Notes: a model not told the origin generated them from the sequence alone. DNA of 54,875 bases from an uncultured Opitutia bacterium (GCA_903872425.1 CAIQKQ010000139.1:1-54875), one strand, 5' to 3'. Shown: positions 18,078 to 27,397, numbered from the stretch's first letter. Made by a program: numbers and translations.

Positions 18078-19109
18078 ATGAAAGCCCTCCTCCTCCGTGC
18101 CTACAACGAATTTGAGCTGACCGACTTCCCCGAGCCGGTCATCGCCCCCGACGAGGTACTCGTACGCGTCAAAGCGTGCGGCATTTGCGGCAGCGATGTC
18201 CACGGCATGACGGGCAGTACGGGCCGCCGCATCCCGCCCATTGTGATGGGTCACGAGGCGTCCGGCGTGATTGCGCGCACCGGCGCAGCTGTAACCACAT
18301 GGCACGAGGGTGACCGCGTAACTTTTGACTCGACGGTCTATTGTGGCGATTGCGACTTCTGTCGGGCCGGACGGTTTAACCTCTGCGACCGGCGCTGCGT
18401 GCTCGGGGTGTCGTGCGGCGACTACCGGCGCCACGGCGCGTTTGCCGACTTCGTCGCGGTACCGCAGCGCATTCTCTACAAACTGCCAGATGCGGTTCCT
18501 TTCGAACAGGCGGCGATGGTCGAGGCGCTTTCAGTCGCGGTGCATGCTGTCAGTCGCGGCACGCCAAAGCCTGGCGAGTTCGTGTTGGTCATTGGCACGG
18601 GCATGATCGGTCTACTCGTCATCCAAGTGCTGCGCGCGCGCGGCTGTGGCCCAATCATCGCCGTCGACCGCGACGCGGGCCGACTTGCCGAAGCGCGGCG
18701 CAACGGCGCTACGCACACACTCGTCGCCGGCACCGACAACCTCGCCCCGCAGATCCAGCAGATCGCTGGCCGTGGCGGGGTGGAGGTCACGTTTGAGGTG
18801 GTGGGCGCGACTCAGCCAATCCAGCTCGCGGTGGACGCGACCCGCAAAGGCGGCCGGGTGGTGCTCGTCGGCAATTTCACCCCGCGCGCCGAGATACCAT
18901 TACAGGCCGTGGTCTCGCGCGAGATCACCCTCTTGGGTTCCTGCTCGTCCAACGGCGAGTACCCCGAGAGCTTGGAGTTACTTGCCTCGGGCAAGGTCAA
19001 CGTAAGCAGTCTAATCAGTGCCACCGCGCCACTCGCGGAGGGTGCGTCGTGGTTTGAGCGCCTGCACAAAATGGAGCCTGGCCTGATGAAAGTCGTCCTC
19101 GTACCATGA
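18078..19109 (+). CDS. Zinc-dependent alcohol/polyol dehydrogenase
   Basis: The 343-residue enzyme belongs to the medium-chain dehydrogenases. Catalytic zinc ligands lie in CGICGSD (Cys37) and GHE (His59, Glu60). The structural zinc site has four cysteines at residues 89, 92, 95 and 103. The nucleotide-binding motif is GTGMIG in the second domain. Sorbitol, galactitol-phosphate and threonine dehydrogenases share this layout, so the substrate is open. The upstream leader is almost pure pyrimidine. An aldo/keto reductase follows 210 bases later on the same strand. Confidence 0.85.
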   Translation: MKALLLRAYNEFELTDFPEPVIAPDEVLVRVKACGICGSDVHGMTGSTGRRIPPIVMGHEASGVIARTGAAVTTWHEGDRVTFDSTVYCGDCDFCRAGRFNLCDRRCVLGVSCGDYRRHGAFADFVAVPQRILYKLPDAVPFEQAAMVEALSVAVHAVSRGTPKPGEFVLVIGTGMIGLLVIQVLRARGCGPIIAVDRDAGRLAEARRNGATHTLVAGTDNLAPQIQQIAGRGGVEVTFEVVGATQPIQLAVDATRKGGRVVLVGNFTPRAEIPLQAVVSREITLLGSCSSNGEYPESLELLASGKVNVSSLISATAPLAEGASWFERLHKMEPGLMKVVLVP

Positions 19110-19319
19110 GGGCAACGGCCTCCGCTTAATTCCAAAGCGAAAAAATCTCAACGCACCCAACGGACCCAGCCCACCCGGCGGTCACAGTATGCATAGGCAC
19201 TTTCATCGGGTGTACCTGTGTCCTCGGTGCGGGTGAAGTTGTTGCAATAATTTCATTTGAGCGATGGTGCCGATAAAAATGTTCCACCTAGAGGAAACCT
19301 CGCCGATTCTCGTTTTCAA

Positions 19320-20279
19320 ATGACCGCCCTGCCCCACCGCGCCTTTGGAAATACCGGCGAGCAGCTCCCGGTACTGGCGATGGGCGGCGGCTTCCCCGTC
19401 GGCTTTGTGGGATTCGACAAGGCCATTGCGACCGTGCGTCATGCACTCGCCCTCGGCATTCGTTACTTCGATACCTCGCCGCTCTATCGCTCGGGCGCGT
19501 CGCAGGCCATCCTGGGCGAGGCGCTCGCGCCGCCGGCGGCGCCCCATTTTCTTGCAACCAAGGTCGGCCATTTTCGCGCCGCGAGCCATTTTCGTTCGGT
19601 CGAGGCGTTGCACGTGCAACTGCAGGAGAATCTACGATTGTTGCGGCGCGACTCGGTGGACTTGCTCCAAATCCACGAGGCGGATTGGGCGGCGTGGTGG
19701 ACCGATCGCGCCGACGTCGGCCCGACGCATTTGATCGACTCCGAAGGCGACTACGATTTTGCCGACGCGCCGGTACTGCAATTTCTCCACGAGGCGAAAG
19801 CGCGCGGGTTATGTCGGCGTATTGGCATCACGGGCAACCATGCGCGCCCCCTTGGTCGGTTGGTTCGCGAGTTGACCGGCCTCGACACAGTGCTGGTCGC
19901 CTACAACTACACGCCGCTCAACGTGAGCGCGCGTGAGTTGATTCTCCCCGCGGCCGCGGCTAAAGGCATGGCGGTCATTGTCGCCGGGCTGTTCACCTTC
20001 GTCCATTCGCTGCCGCCCGGCTGGGCGACTGAGGGCAGCTACCTCGGCCCACGCTCCGACGCGCAGCTCGCGCAGTTGAAAAACCTTCAGCAGGCCTGCG
20101 GCCTCCCGATGGCCGAGCTGTCTCTGCGTTTCGTCGCGGCGGACGAACGGCTGAACGCCATCCTTGTCGGTGCCTGCCAGCCGGCTGAGATCGAGCAAAA
20201 CGTGGCGGCCATTCAGCGCGGCCCGCTCCCGGCCGACCTGCATACCGCCATCGAGTCCATTGCCCGGCAGTTTGCGTAA
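19320..20279 (+). CDS. Aldo/keto reductase, aldose 1-dehydrogenase-like
   Basis: The 319-residue protein has the TIM-barrel text of the family. GIRYFDTSPLYRSGASQ carries the catalytic Asp and Tyr, ATKVGHFR the Lys, and DSVDLLQIHE the His region. The sub-type with a long C-terminal half resembles D-threo-aldose (L-fucose) 1-dehydrogenases. The specific sugar is inferred only. The start at 19320 fits the family N-terminus (RAFGNTGEQLPVLAMGG). Confidence 0.82.
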   Translation: MTALPHRAFGNTGEQLPVLAMGGGFPVGFVGFDKAIATVRHALALGIRYFDTSPLYRSGASQAILGEALAPPAAPHFLATKVGHFRAASHFRSVEALHVQLQENLRLLRRDSVDLLQIHEADWAAWWTDRADVGPTHLIDSEGDYDFADAPVLQFLHEAKARGLCRRIGITGNHARPLGRLVRELTGLDTVLVAYNYTPLNVSARELILPAAAAKGMAVIVAGLFTFVHSLPPGWATEGSYLGPRSDAQLAQLKNLQQACGLPMAELSLRFVAADERLNAILVGACQPAEIEQNVAAIQRGPLPADLHTAIESIARQFA

Positions 20280-20600
20280 TTCGACAATGCGGTGTCGGAA
20301 AGTGCGTTTAGTTGGCAAGGTGTGGCCGTTGGTCGCGCGGCAGTGACCTGCACGTCGCCGCAAAACGCGGCGGGCCCAGCAGGTCATTTTGCCTCGCCGG
20401 GTCGGTATTCATCCATAAAGTGATCGCGTGAGACCAAGCCCACGGCGCCGCGCGGCTGCTCGTCGAACTGCCCTCTGGCGGCGAGAATAGCGCCGACCTC
20501 AACATGCTGGACGCGCACGGCATGCTTGAACAAACTGTGGAGTCGTGACCACGTGCCTGGGGTTGACTGCCGGGCGCGGAGTTTCGACCGTCCTCCTTTC
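20280..20600. other. 321-base gap with hairpin and possible coding remnant
   Basis: No intact gene is visible. A strong hairpin at 20345-20385 has outer arms GACCTGC/GCAGGTC and an inner CGCCGC/GCGGCG pairing around AAAA. It is followed by ATTTT and may terminate the aldo/keto reductase transcript. Between about 20440 and 20545 one plus-strand frame reads like a decayed protein end (ELPSGGENSADLNMLDAHG), which I cannot assign. Confidence 0.4.
20345..20389 (+). terminator. Possible terminator hairpin after the aldo/keto reductase
   Basis: Nested stems GACCTGC/GCAGGTC and CGCCGC/GCGGCG are followed by only ATTTT. The T-run is short, so it may instead be a repeat-type hairpin. Confidence 0.4.
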
Positions 20601-21395
20601 ATGAATCACCTCACCGCGGGAGAATACTGGAACCGCAACGCCGAGGCGTGGACCAGACTCGCGCGCGCCGGCCACGACGTGCTTCGCGACCAGCTCAACA
20701 CGCCCGCGTTCCTCGCCTCGCTTCCGCCGGTCGCCGGGTTGCGCGGCCTTGATCTCGGCTGCGGCGAGGGGCACAATACCCGGCTCGTCGCACGTCGCGG
20801 CGCAAGCATGACGGCGGTGGACATCGCGGAAGTTTTTATCCGCCACGCGCAGTCCGAGGAGACGCGAGCGCCGCTCGGCATCAGCTATCGGCAGGCGAGC
20901 GCGGTGGAGCTGCCCTTCCCTGCCACCGAATTTGATTTCGCAACGGCATTCATGAGCCTGATGGACATTCCCGAACTGGAGCTGGTGCTCGCCGAGGCGT
21001 TTCGCGTGCTCCGACCGGGCGGCTTCCTGCAGTTTTCCATCCTACACCCGTGCTTCAATCCGCCTCACCGCCACGTCTGCCGCGACGAAGAACGTCGCCC
21101 CTTCGCCCTTGAGGTGGGCGACTACTTTCTCGACACCAAGGGTCGGGTACACGAGTGGTTTTTCGGCGACGCGGCGCAGGCGGCGCGTGAGCGCCTGCCG
21201 ACGTTTCAGATTCCGCGTTTTCACCGGCCGCTCAATGAGTGGCTCAACCTGCTTGTCGCGACTGGTTTTCGACTCGAACATTTCGCGGAACCTTGCCCGA
21301 GCGAGGAAGCGGCACGGATCCACCATGTACTACAGGACGCATTGGTCGCCGCGTATTTTTTGCACATCCGGGTCCGGAAGCCAGCGTCGGGTTGA
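20601..21395 (+). CDS. SAM-dependent methyltransferase
   Basis: The 264-residue protein is a class I methyltransferase. Motif I LDLGCGEGHNTRLVA is near residues 45-60, and the acidic strand AVDIAE follows. The region FDFATAFMSLMD and the post-motif RVLRPGGFLQFS are also present. This type often acts on small molecules such as ubiquinone-like or xenobiotic substrates, but the substrate is not shown. The ATG at 20601 follows a pyrimidine-rich leader. Neighbours do not suggest a pathway. Confidence 0.8.
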   Translation: MNHLTAGEYWNRNAEAWTRLARAGHDVLRDQLNTPAFLASLPPVAGLRGLDLGCGEGHNTRLVARRGASMTAVDIAEVFIRHAQSEETRAPLGISYRQASAVELPFPATEFDFATAFMSLMDIPELELVLAEAFRVLRPGGFLQFSILHPCFNPPHRHVCRDEERRPFALEVGDYFLDTKGRVHEWFFGDAAQAARERLPTFQIPRFHRPLNEWLNLLVATGFRLEHFAEPCPSEEAARIHHVLQDALVAAYFLHIRVRKPASG

Positions 21396-21422
21396 GCGGC
21401 CCAAGACAACGCGGTCCTAGAA

Positions 21423-21728
21423 TCAGCGTTTTTCCGGTGGCACTGTTCTGATGGACGCAGAGAACGCCGCGTGCGCGGCAACGTCCACAGGGTGATGGTT
21501 CACTTTGGTGGCGGCCGGATAGTCCTTGAGGCGGTTCCGCGGACGCACCGGTCGGGGCGCAAAGCCGCCGCCACAGTTCGGACAGACGTTGCCAAGCACC
21601 TGGTCCACACACGCGCGGCAAAAAGTGCATTCAAACGAACATATCATCGCTTCACCCGCTTCGGGCGAAAGCGGGCGGTTGCAATGTTTGCAAGTAGGAC
21701 GGATTTCGAGGGCCACGGTAAAACGCAA
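21423..21728 (-). CDS. DUF1272 zinc-ribbon protein
   Basis: The 101-residue protein begins LEIRPTCKHCNRPLSPE and continues with EAMICSFECTFCRACVD and VCPNCGGGF. The paired Cys motifs match the DUF1272 family, a small presumed zinc-binding protein of unknown function. Most members end near residue 70; here a roughly 25-residue tail (VNHHPVDVAAHAAF...) is added. It is transcribed away from the methyltransferase and is separated by 32 bases from the TMEM175-type gene. Confidence 0.85.
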   Translation of the reverse strand: MRFTVALEIRPTCKHCNRPLSPEAGEAMICSFECTFCRACVDQVLGNVCPNCGGGFAPRPVRPRNRLKDYPAATKVNHHPVDVAAHAAFSASIRTVPPEKR

Positions 21729-21760
21729 TCAAGCGGAAGTATGAAAGTTGAGGTCGCGTG

Positions 21761-22336
21761 TCACTCGGCGAGCGTTTTCTCGATGCGTTGGTCGGGACAG
21801 AGCCAGAGCAGCGCGACGACCGAGTAGAGCGCGACGCCGAGCCACGGACTGAGAAACGTGAACGCGAGGCCGATGGCGTAGATCACGAGGGAAATTTTAC
21901 CCTTGAAGTCGGAACCGATGGCCTTCGCCAGTCCGGACTCCGGACCGTGACGGGCGAGCAACACGCGCACGAGAATGAAATACGCCGCCGCCGCCATGAT
22001 GAGCACGCCGCCGTAGAGCTCGACCGGCAACGTGGCGAAGTGGTTTTCGCCCATCCAGCCAGTCACAAACGGAAGGAGCGAGAGCCAGAATAGAAGGTGT
22101 AAGTTGGCCCATAGTACCACGCCCCGGATGTGTTTCACCGCCTGAAACAGATGATGGTGATTGTTCCAATAGATGCCGACATAGGTGAAGCTCAGCACGT
22201 AGCAGAGAACCTGCGGCACGAGCGGTGCCAGCGCGGCCCAATCGGTACCGTGCGGCACCTTGAGCTCCAGCACCATGATGGTGAGGATTATGGCGAACAC
22301 GCCGTCGCTAAATGCTTCGAGCCGGCCTTTGTGCAT
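21761..22336 (-). CDS. TMEM175-type potassium channel (DUF1211)
   Basis: The 191-residue membrane protein has six predicted helices. The first carries the family signature LEAFSDGVFAIILTIMVLEL, whose FSDG motif lines the pore in bacterial TMEM175 channels. Family members conduct K+. The start MHKGRLEAFSDG is standard for the family. The ATG is 147 bases from the divergent KdgT gene, so the gap must contain both promoters. Confidence 0.85.
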   Translation of the reverse strand: MHKGRLEAFSDGVFAIILTIMVLELKVPHGTDWAALAPLVPQVLCYVLSFTYVGIYWNNHHHLFQAVKHIRGVVLWANLHLLFWLSLLPFVTGWMGENHFATLPVELYGGVLIMAAAAYFILVRVLLARHGPESGLAKAIGSDFKGKISLVIYAIGLAFTFLSPWLGVALYSVVALLWLCPDQRIEKTLAE

Positions 22337-22483
22337 GGAAGAGTGGTGAGCGGTTGGCGGCGAACATGAGAATTTACCTTCCAGTGTCCAACCCAGGCTT
22401 GAAGCATCGAAACGGCCACGTCGCTCCTTGACGTTCTCCCCCGCCACTGGCGTCCTGCCCAGAGTGCTGAAAGGCAACCCCGC

Positions 22484-23557
22484 ATGAAAATCAAGGCCAC
22501 CCTCGAACGCGTCCCCGGTGGACTCATGCTCGGGCCTCTGCTGTTCGGCGCGGCGCTCAACACCCTTGATCAGGCCCACTTGCCGTGGATCGAGTCGGCA
22601 TTGCGAACGCTCGGCGCATCGCCACTGGCGAATGGACACTACGAATTTCTGCGGCTTGGCGCAGTGCCGAACGTCGCCTCTTTCACCGAAAGCCTCTTCA
22701 AGACTGGCGCGACCACGCTGATCGCGCTTTTCCTGCTCTGCGTCGGCAGCCAGATGACGGTGCAGCTCGGTGCGCGCGCACTCGGCAAGGGTGCGCTGCT
22801 GACCGGCGCGAAGTTTGCCGCCGGCACGGCCGTCGGCTTCGCACTGGGAAAGCTCTCTGACCCGTTTCACGGCTTCCTCGGCCTCTCGACGCTCGCGGTC
22901 GTCGCGGCGATGACTAACGGCAACGGTGGTCTCTTCGCCGCGCTGACCGGTCAGTATGGTAACCGCAGCGACGTGGGTGCGCTCTCGGTCCTCTCGCTCA
23001 ACGACGGGCCGTTCCTCACGATGCTTGCGCTCGGCTTGATGGGCGAAAAATTTCCCATCGTGGTTTTTCTCGGTGTGCTCACACCGCTCGCACTCGGCAT
23101 GCTACTTGGCAACCTCGACGACGACATCCGCCTATTTCTCCAGCCGGGGGAAAAATTACTTGTGCCCTTCTTTGCCTTTGCCCTTGGGTCAGGGATGAAC
23201 CTCGCGGTCTTCACGCAAGACGACCTGCTGCTCGGGGGTGTGACCCTCGGCCTCATGACGGTGCTCGTCACCGGCGGCGCGATGTGGCTCGCGCTGACGG
23301 CCACTGGCTTCCGCTCGCGGCTCGCAGCCTTCGCCGAAGCCAGCGTGGCCGGCAATGCCGCTTTCACTCCTGCCGCCCTCGCCGCCGTGGCGGCCGCGTC
23401 CGACTCGGCCAACGCAGCGGCGTACAAAAGCATTGCGGCCACGGCGACCGCACAAATTTCCATTGCGGTTATCACGACCGCGCTCCTTTGTCCGCTCGCT
23501 GTCACGCTCGCCGACCGCTGGCAGCGCTCCCACGGGATTGACGGCCGCGCGGAGTGA
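22484..23557 (+). CDS. KdgT-type acid-sugar permease
   Basis: The 357-residue membrane protein has about ten predicted helices. It matches the 2-keto-3-deoxygluconate permease family: VPGGLMLGPLLFGAALNT at the N-terminus, then AAMTNGNGGLFAALTGQYG in the middle. The family imports 2-keto-3-deoxygluconate with protons. In this window it directly precedes a PdxA2-type dehydrogenase and a DUF1537 kinase. Its substrate may therefore be a four-carbon sugar acid instead. The PdxA2-type gene starts 26 bases downstream. Confidence 0.88.
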   Translation: MKIKATLERVPGGLMLGPLLFGAALNTLDQAHLPWIESALRTLGASPLANGHYEFLRLGAVPNVASFTESLFKTGATTLIALFLLCVGSQMTVQLGARALGKGALLTGAKFAAGTAVGFALGKLSDPFHGFLGLSTLAVVAAMTNGNGGLFAALTGQYGNRSDVGALSVLSLNDGPFLTMLALGLMGEKFPIVVFLGVLTPLALGMLLGNLDDDIRLFLQPGEKLLVPFFAFALGSGMNLAVFTQDDLLLGGVTLGLMTVLVTGGAMWLALTATGFRSRLAAFAEASVAGNAAFTPAALAAVAAASDSANAAAYKSIAATATAQISIAVITTALLCPLAVTLADRWQRSHGIDGRAE

Positions 23558-23583
23558 GGACAACGCCAACCTTCGTACCACAC

Positions 23584-24597
23584 ATGAGTCCGCCACGTCT
23601 TCAACGCATCGCTGTCACCATGGGTGATCCCGCCGGGATCGGACCGGAGATTTGCCTGCACCTGCTCAATAACACCGAGGTCGCGCGGCATTGCGCGCCC
23701 GTGGTCTTCGGTGACGCGGATGTGCTGCGGCGAGTGTCCGCGCAACTCCGCCTGCCATTCAACGCGCCTGTCATCACACGCGCGGCGTGGGCAGAAGCCG
23801 CGGCCGCGCTCACCGGCCCGGCGGTGCTGGACTTGGCGTGCGTGGACGCAACGGCCGTCGTACCAGGTACACTCGACGCGCGCTGCGGCGAGGCGGCATA
23901 TCGCTACGTTCTCGCCAGCATCGAGGCCGGCCTCGCAGGCGAAGTAGACGCTGTCGCCACCGGTCCGCTCAATAAAGAGGCCATGCACGCCGCTGGCCAC
24001 AAGTTCCCCGGCCACACCGAAATATTCGCCACTCGCATGCAGGCACCACGCTCATGCATGATGCTCACGTCGCCGGAGCTGACGTGCAGCTTTGTCACTG
24101 TTCACGTCGGCTATCATGAGGTGCCAGGGCTGCTCAACGAGCGGCGCATCCTTGACGTAATCGAGCTGACCGCCGCCGCGATGCGACGCATCCGTGGCCG
24201 CGCGCCCCGGCTCGTCGTCTGTGGCCTCAACCCCCACGCGGGCGAGCACGGGCTCTTTGGCCAGCGTGAAGAGGAGCGGCACATCGTGCCCGCCGTCGCG
24301 TTGGCGCGCGCTCAAGGGCTGGTAATCGAGGGGCCGCTGCCGCCCGACACAGCGTTTCTCGCATGGCGGCGTAAGCAGACGGATGCGTTCATCTGCATGT
24401 ATCACGACCAGGGTCATATCATCATGAAAGCGCTGGCGTTTGACACCGCGATCAACACCACCCTCGGCCTGCCAGTGATCCGCACCAGCGTGGACCATGG
24501 CACGGCGTTCGACATCGCGTGGCAGGGCAAGGCCAACCCCGGCAGCCTCGTCGAAGCGGTGCGCCTCGCCGCACGCCTGAGCGCGCCCGCCGCATGA
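23584..24597 (+). CDS. pdxA2: PdxA2-type 4-phosphate dehydrogenase (threonate/erythronate catabolism)
   Basis: The 337-residue protein is a member of the PdxA family. VTMGDPAGIGPEI is at the N-terminus, TGPLNKEAMHAAGHKFPGHT carries the metal/substrate histidine, and YHDQGHIIMKAL and RTSVDHGTAFDIA are near the C-terminus. True PdxA makes vitamin B6. PdxA2 members paired with a DUF1537 kinase instead oxidise D-threonate- or D-erythronate-4-phosphate. The stop codon overlaps the kinase start (ATGA), so the second role is more likely. Sequence reading cannot distinguish it fully. Confidence 0.82.
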   Translation: MSPPRLQRIAVTMGDPAGIGPEICLHLLNNTEVARHCAPVVFGDADVLRRVSAQLRLPFNAPVITRAAWAEAAAALTGPAVLDLACVDATAVVPGTLDARCGEAAYRYVLASIEAGLAGEVDAVATGPLNKEAMHAAGHKFPGHTEIFATRMQAPRSCMMLTSPELTCSFVTVHVGYHEVPGLLNERRILDVIELTAAAMRRIRGRAPRLVVCGLNPHAGEHGLFGQREEERHIVPAVALARAQGLVIEGPLPPDTAFLAWRRKQTDAFICMYHDQGHIIMKALAFDTAINTTLGLPVIRTSVDHGTAFDIAWQGKANPGSLVEAVRLAARLSAPAA

Positions 24598-25670
24598 TCG
24601 TCGTCATCGCAGACGACCTGAGTGGTGCGGCCGAGCTCGCCGGTGTCGCTCTCCGCCACGGCTTGAGCGCTGAGGTGCAAGTCGCGTTCTCCGCCGACAC
24701 GGACGCCGACGTGATCTGCGTGGATACCGACACGCGCCTACGATCGGCGGCCGAGGCCGCGAGCGTCGCCGCGGCCGTGACGCGAGCCGTCGTCACGGCG
24801 CGACCGACATGGATTTTCAAGAAATGCGATTCCGTGCTGCGCGGCCACGTGTTGGCCGAGGCGCGCGCAATCGCCAGCGCGGCCGGCAATACACGTATCG
24901 TCATCCTCTCCGCGAATCCCTCACGCGGCCGCGTCATCTGCAGCGGCGAATATTTGATCGAAGGCGTGCGGTTGCCCCAGACACTCTTCGCACACGACCC
25001 CGCGCATCCGCGCACGACCGCGTGCGTGGCTGCTTTGCTCGGGGGCGACCTCAACGGTGTTGCTACACCCGACGCGGCAACGGCCACCGATGTCGCCCGC
25101 GTCGCGGCGACCGTAGACACCCACACACTGCCCGTCGGTGCGGTAGATTTTTTCGACGCGCTGCTCGCCGCGCGACGTTCGACGGGCGTCACACCCACGG
25201 CGAGAGTCGAGCCTGAATCCATTCAGCATTCCCCGGCACTAATCGTGTGCGGCAGCACGGCCTCGTGGGCGCAACGCCGCGCGGAGGCGGCTGCGCAAGG
25301 CATCCCGGTGTTCGCGCTACCGCACGATGTCGCGGCGGCAGCCGGGGCGTTACAGACGCATGGCCGAGCGCTTATCGGCATCGGCGACGGCCCAGCCACC
25401 CACGGGCATTCGCCGACGGAGCTTGTCGGTCAACTTGCCGCATCCGTCGCCGCCATTTTGCGTCAGACGATGCCGGCCCGCCTGCTCCTCGAAGGCGGGG
25501 CCACAACTGCCGCGGTGATGCGCGCGCTCGGCTGGACGCGCCTGCGCGCGAGCGAGATTTCCGCCCAAGGCATCGGCGTCCTACGCTCCGCCAGGTCTGG
25601 TAGCCCACTCCTCTGCATCAAGCCGGGCAGCTACCCTTGGCCGCCGGAACTATGGCCGACAAAACAGTAA
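24594..25670 (+). CDS. Four-carbon acid-sugar kinase (DUF1537)
   Basis: The 358-residue kinase has the DUF1537 N-terminal fold (IVVIADDLSGAAELAG, then WIFKKCDSVLRGHVLAE) and the C-terminal nucleotide-binding half. The latter includes LLLEGGATTAAVMRALGW and the final LLCIKPGSYPWP. DtnK/OtnK members phosphorylate D-threonate, D-erythronate or related acids, and the product is the substrate of PdxA2. Coupled translation with the preceding gene (4-base overlap) supports this. The exact stereochemistry is not readable. Confidence 0.85.
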   Translation: MIVVIADDLSGAAELAGVALRHGLSAEVQVAFSADTDADVICVDTDTRLRSAAEAASVAAAVTRAVVTARPTWIFKKCDSVLRGHVLAEARAIASAAGNTRIVILSANPSRGRVICSGEYLIEGVRLPQTLFAHDPAHPRTTACVAALLGGDLNGVATPDAATATDVARVAATVDTHTLPVGAVDFFDALLAARRSTGVTPTARVEPESIQHSPALIVCGSTASWAQRRAEAAAQGIPVFALPHDVAAAAGALQTHGRALIGIGDGPATHGHSPTELVGQLAASVAAILRQTMPARLLLEGGATTAAVMRALGWTRLRASEISAQGIGVLRSARSGSPLLCIKPGSYPWPPELWPTKQ

Positions 25671-25966
25671 GCGTCGGGAGGGTTGGGACGGGTTTGGAAT
25701 AGGGTTGGGACACGTGGGGCTTTAAGATAGGCTTAAGCGCTCCTTGAGGTGGGCTGAAGCGGTCCTTTATATCACTACACCCTCAGTCGTCGCACTGACG
25801 ACGACTCATAACTCCTATCTTCTAGCTCCTGACCCCTAGCCCCTCCCTCCATCCTCCTGGCTTCCTGGCTTCTCAATTAAAGATTTCCCGTCCCTACCAT
25901 GAAAACAGCCGGTAAAGTCGCCTTACTGCTCGCGCTCTTTTTTTGAGTCTTGGGCCGGTTTTGCGC
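25671..25966. other. Gap with hairpin, pyrimidine tract and truncated signal-peptide gene
   Basis: Three items are visible. A hairpin with an 8-bp stem (25785-25792 with 25799-25806) lacks a T-run. A repetitive CT-rich tract (about 25810-25880) is built from ACTCCT/GACCCCT-like units. An ATG at 25899 reads MKTAGKVALLLALFF and then stops after a run of seven T. The last looks like the start of an exported protein whose rest is missing. Confidence 0.5.
25899..25966 (+). pseudogene. Truncated start of an exported protein
   Basis: The ATG at 25899 is followed by a typical signal-peptide start (MKTAGKVALLLALFF) and a TGA directly after T7. One added T would continue as LSLGPVLRLM, but that frame soon runs into the 3' end of uxaC on the other strand. 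The remainder of the gene is absent, so this is probably a remnant. Confidence 0.4.
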
Positions 25967-27397
25967 CTAATGAAACTCCCCCACTTCCAAACCGAAGTAG
26001 CCGTTAGCGTTGCCATAGCAGATGTTTTTCACCAGGTCGGCGAGCGCGAGCTCGTCGTTCGGAATCAGGCCCGCTTCGACGTCCTCGCCAAGGAGTTTGC
26101 AGAGCAGGCGGCGGAAATACTCGTGGCGCACATAGCTCACGAAACTGCGTGAGTCGGTCAGCATACCGACGAAACGGCTAAGCAGGCCGAGCTGCGAAAG
26201 CGTATTGAGCTGCCACTCCATGCCCTCACGCTGGTCGAGAAACCACCAGCCGGAGCCGAACTGAATTTTGCCAGGCGTGACGCCGTCCTGGAAGTTACCG
26301 GCCATCGTGGCGAAGAGGTAGTTGTCGGCAGGGTTGAGGTTATAGAGCACCACCTTGGGCAGCGCGCCCTCGGCGTCGAGCGTGTCGAGGTAGCGCGAGA
26401 GTCCGCGGCCTTGGGGGAAATCGCCGATGGAGTCCGTGCCGGCGTCGGCCCCGACCCGGCGGAGCAAGCGGGCACTGTTATTGCGGAGCGCGCCGAGGTG
26501 GAGTTGCTTCGTCCAGCCACGCTTAGCATCGAGACGGCCGAGAAAGAGCAGGATGAACACGGAGAACTTTGCGGTCTGCTCGGGTGTGGCGGCGGCACCG
26601 GCGCGGGCGGCGGCAAAGATGGCAGCGGCCTCACGCTCGGTGCAGGTTACGTCGGGGATGGATTCGAGGCCGTGGTCGGAGAGACGGCCGCCGAGCGAGT
26701 GAAAAAACGCGTGACGACGGTCGAGCGCGTCGAGGAGGGAGGCGAGGTTGCTCACGTCCACATTGGCGCGAGCGGCGAGCTGGTCACACCAAGCGTTGAA
26801 TGCGGCGGGCGAATTGACGAACAACACCTTATCGGGGCGCAGCGTAGGATAAACCCGCGTGGTGAGGCCGGACTTGGCAATGGCAACATGGTGCTCGAGC
26901 GAGTCGGCGGGGTCATCAGTCGTGCAGACGACGGCGACCTTGGACTTGGTGAGAATGCCGTGAACAGAGAGCGCGGGCGTGACAAGGCAGGCGTTTGCTG
27001 CCTCCCAGATTTTGGGCGCGTTGGCCTCGTTAATCAGGAGATTAATGCCGAAGTAGCGGCGCAGTTCGAGGTGCGACCAGTGGTGGAGCGGATTGCGAAC
27101 CATCGACGGGACGGAACGAGCGTAAGCGAGAAACTTGTCGTAGTCGGAGGTGGCGACGCCCGTGATCAGATCTTCAGGGACACCGTTAGCGCGGAGCGCG
27201 CGCCATTTGTAATGATCGCCGGCGAGCCATAGCTGGAACAGATTTTCGAAACGTCGGTTCGCCGCGATTTGGTCGGGCGGAAGGTGGCAATGGTAGTCGA
27301 AGATCGGCTGCAGTGCAGCGTGGCGGTGGTAAAGCTCGCGCGCGGTTGCAGTCGTGAGCAGGAAGTCGTCGTGGAGAAAAGGGGCGGCGGCGGGCAT
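25967..27397 (-). CDS. uxaC: Glucuronate isomerase
   Basis: The 476-residue enzyme interconverts D-glucuronate and D-fructuronate (or galacturonate and tagaturonate) at the start of uronate breakdown. The N-terminal metal motif FDYHCHLPPDQ, the VVCTTDDPADSL segment, and the C-terminal LTDSRSFVSYVRHEYFRRLLC are typical. Length is normal. The start MPAAAPFLHDDFLL fits family members. It is the only gene of the glucuronate pathway in the window, but the distant CE15 esterase cluster would release glucuronate-bearing substrates. Confidence 0.95.
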   Translation of the reverse strand: MPAAAPFLHDDFLLTTATARELYHRHAALQPIFDYHCHLPPDQIAANRRFENLFQLWLAGDHYKWRALRANGVPEDLITGVATSDYDKFLAYARSVPSMVRNPLHHWSHLELRRYFGINLLINEANAPKIWEAANACLVTPALSVHGILTKSKVAVVCTTDDPADSLEHHVAIAKSGLTTRVYPTLRPDKVLFVNSPAAFNAWCDQLAARANVDVSNLASLLDALDRRHAFFHSLGGRLSDHGLESIPDVTCTEREAAAIFAAARAGAAATPEQTAKFSVFILLFLGRLDAKRGWTKQLHLGALRNNSARLLRRVGADAGTDSIGDFPQGRGLSRYLDTLDAEGALPKVVLYNLNPADNYLFATMAGNFQDGVTPGKIQFGSGWWFLDQREGMEWQLNTLSQLGLLSRFVGMLTDSRSFVSYVRHEYFRRLLCKLLGEDVEAGLIPNDELALADLVKNICYGNANGYFGLEVGEFH

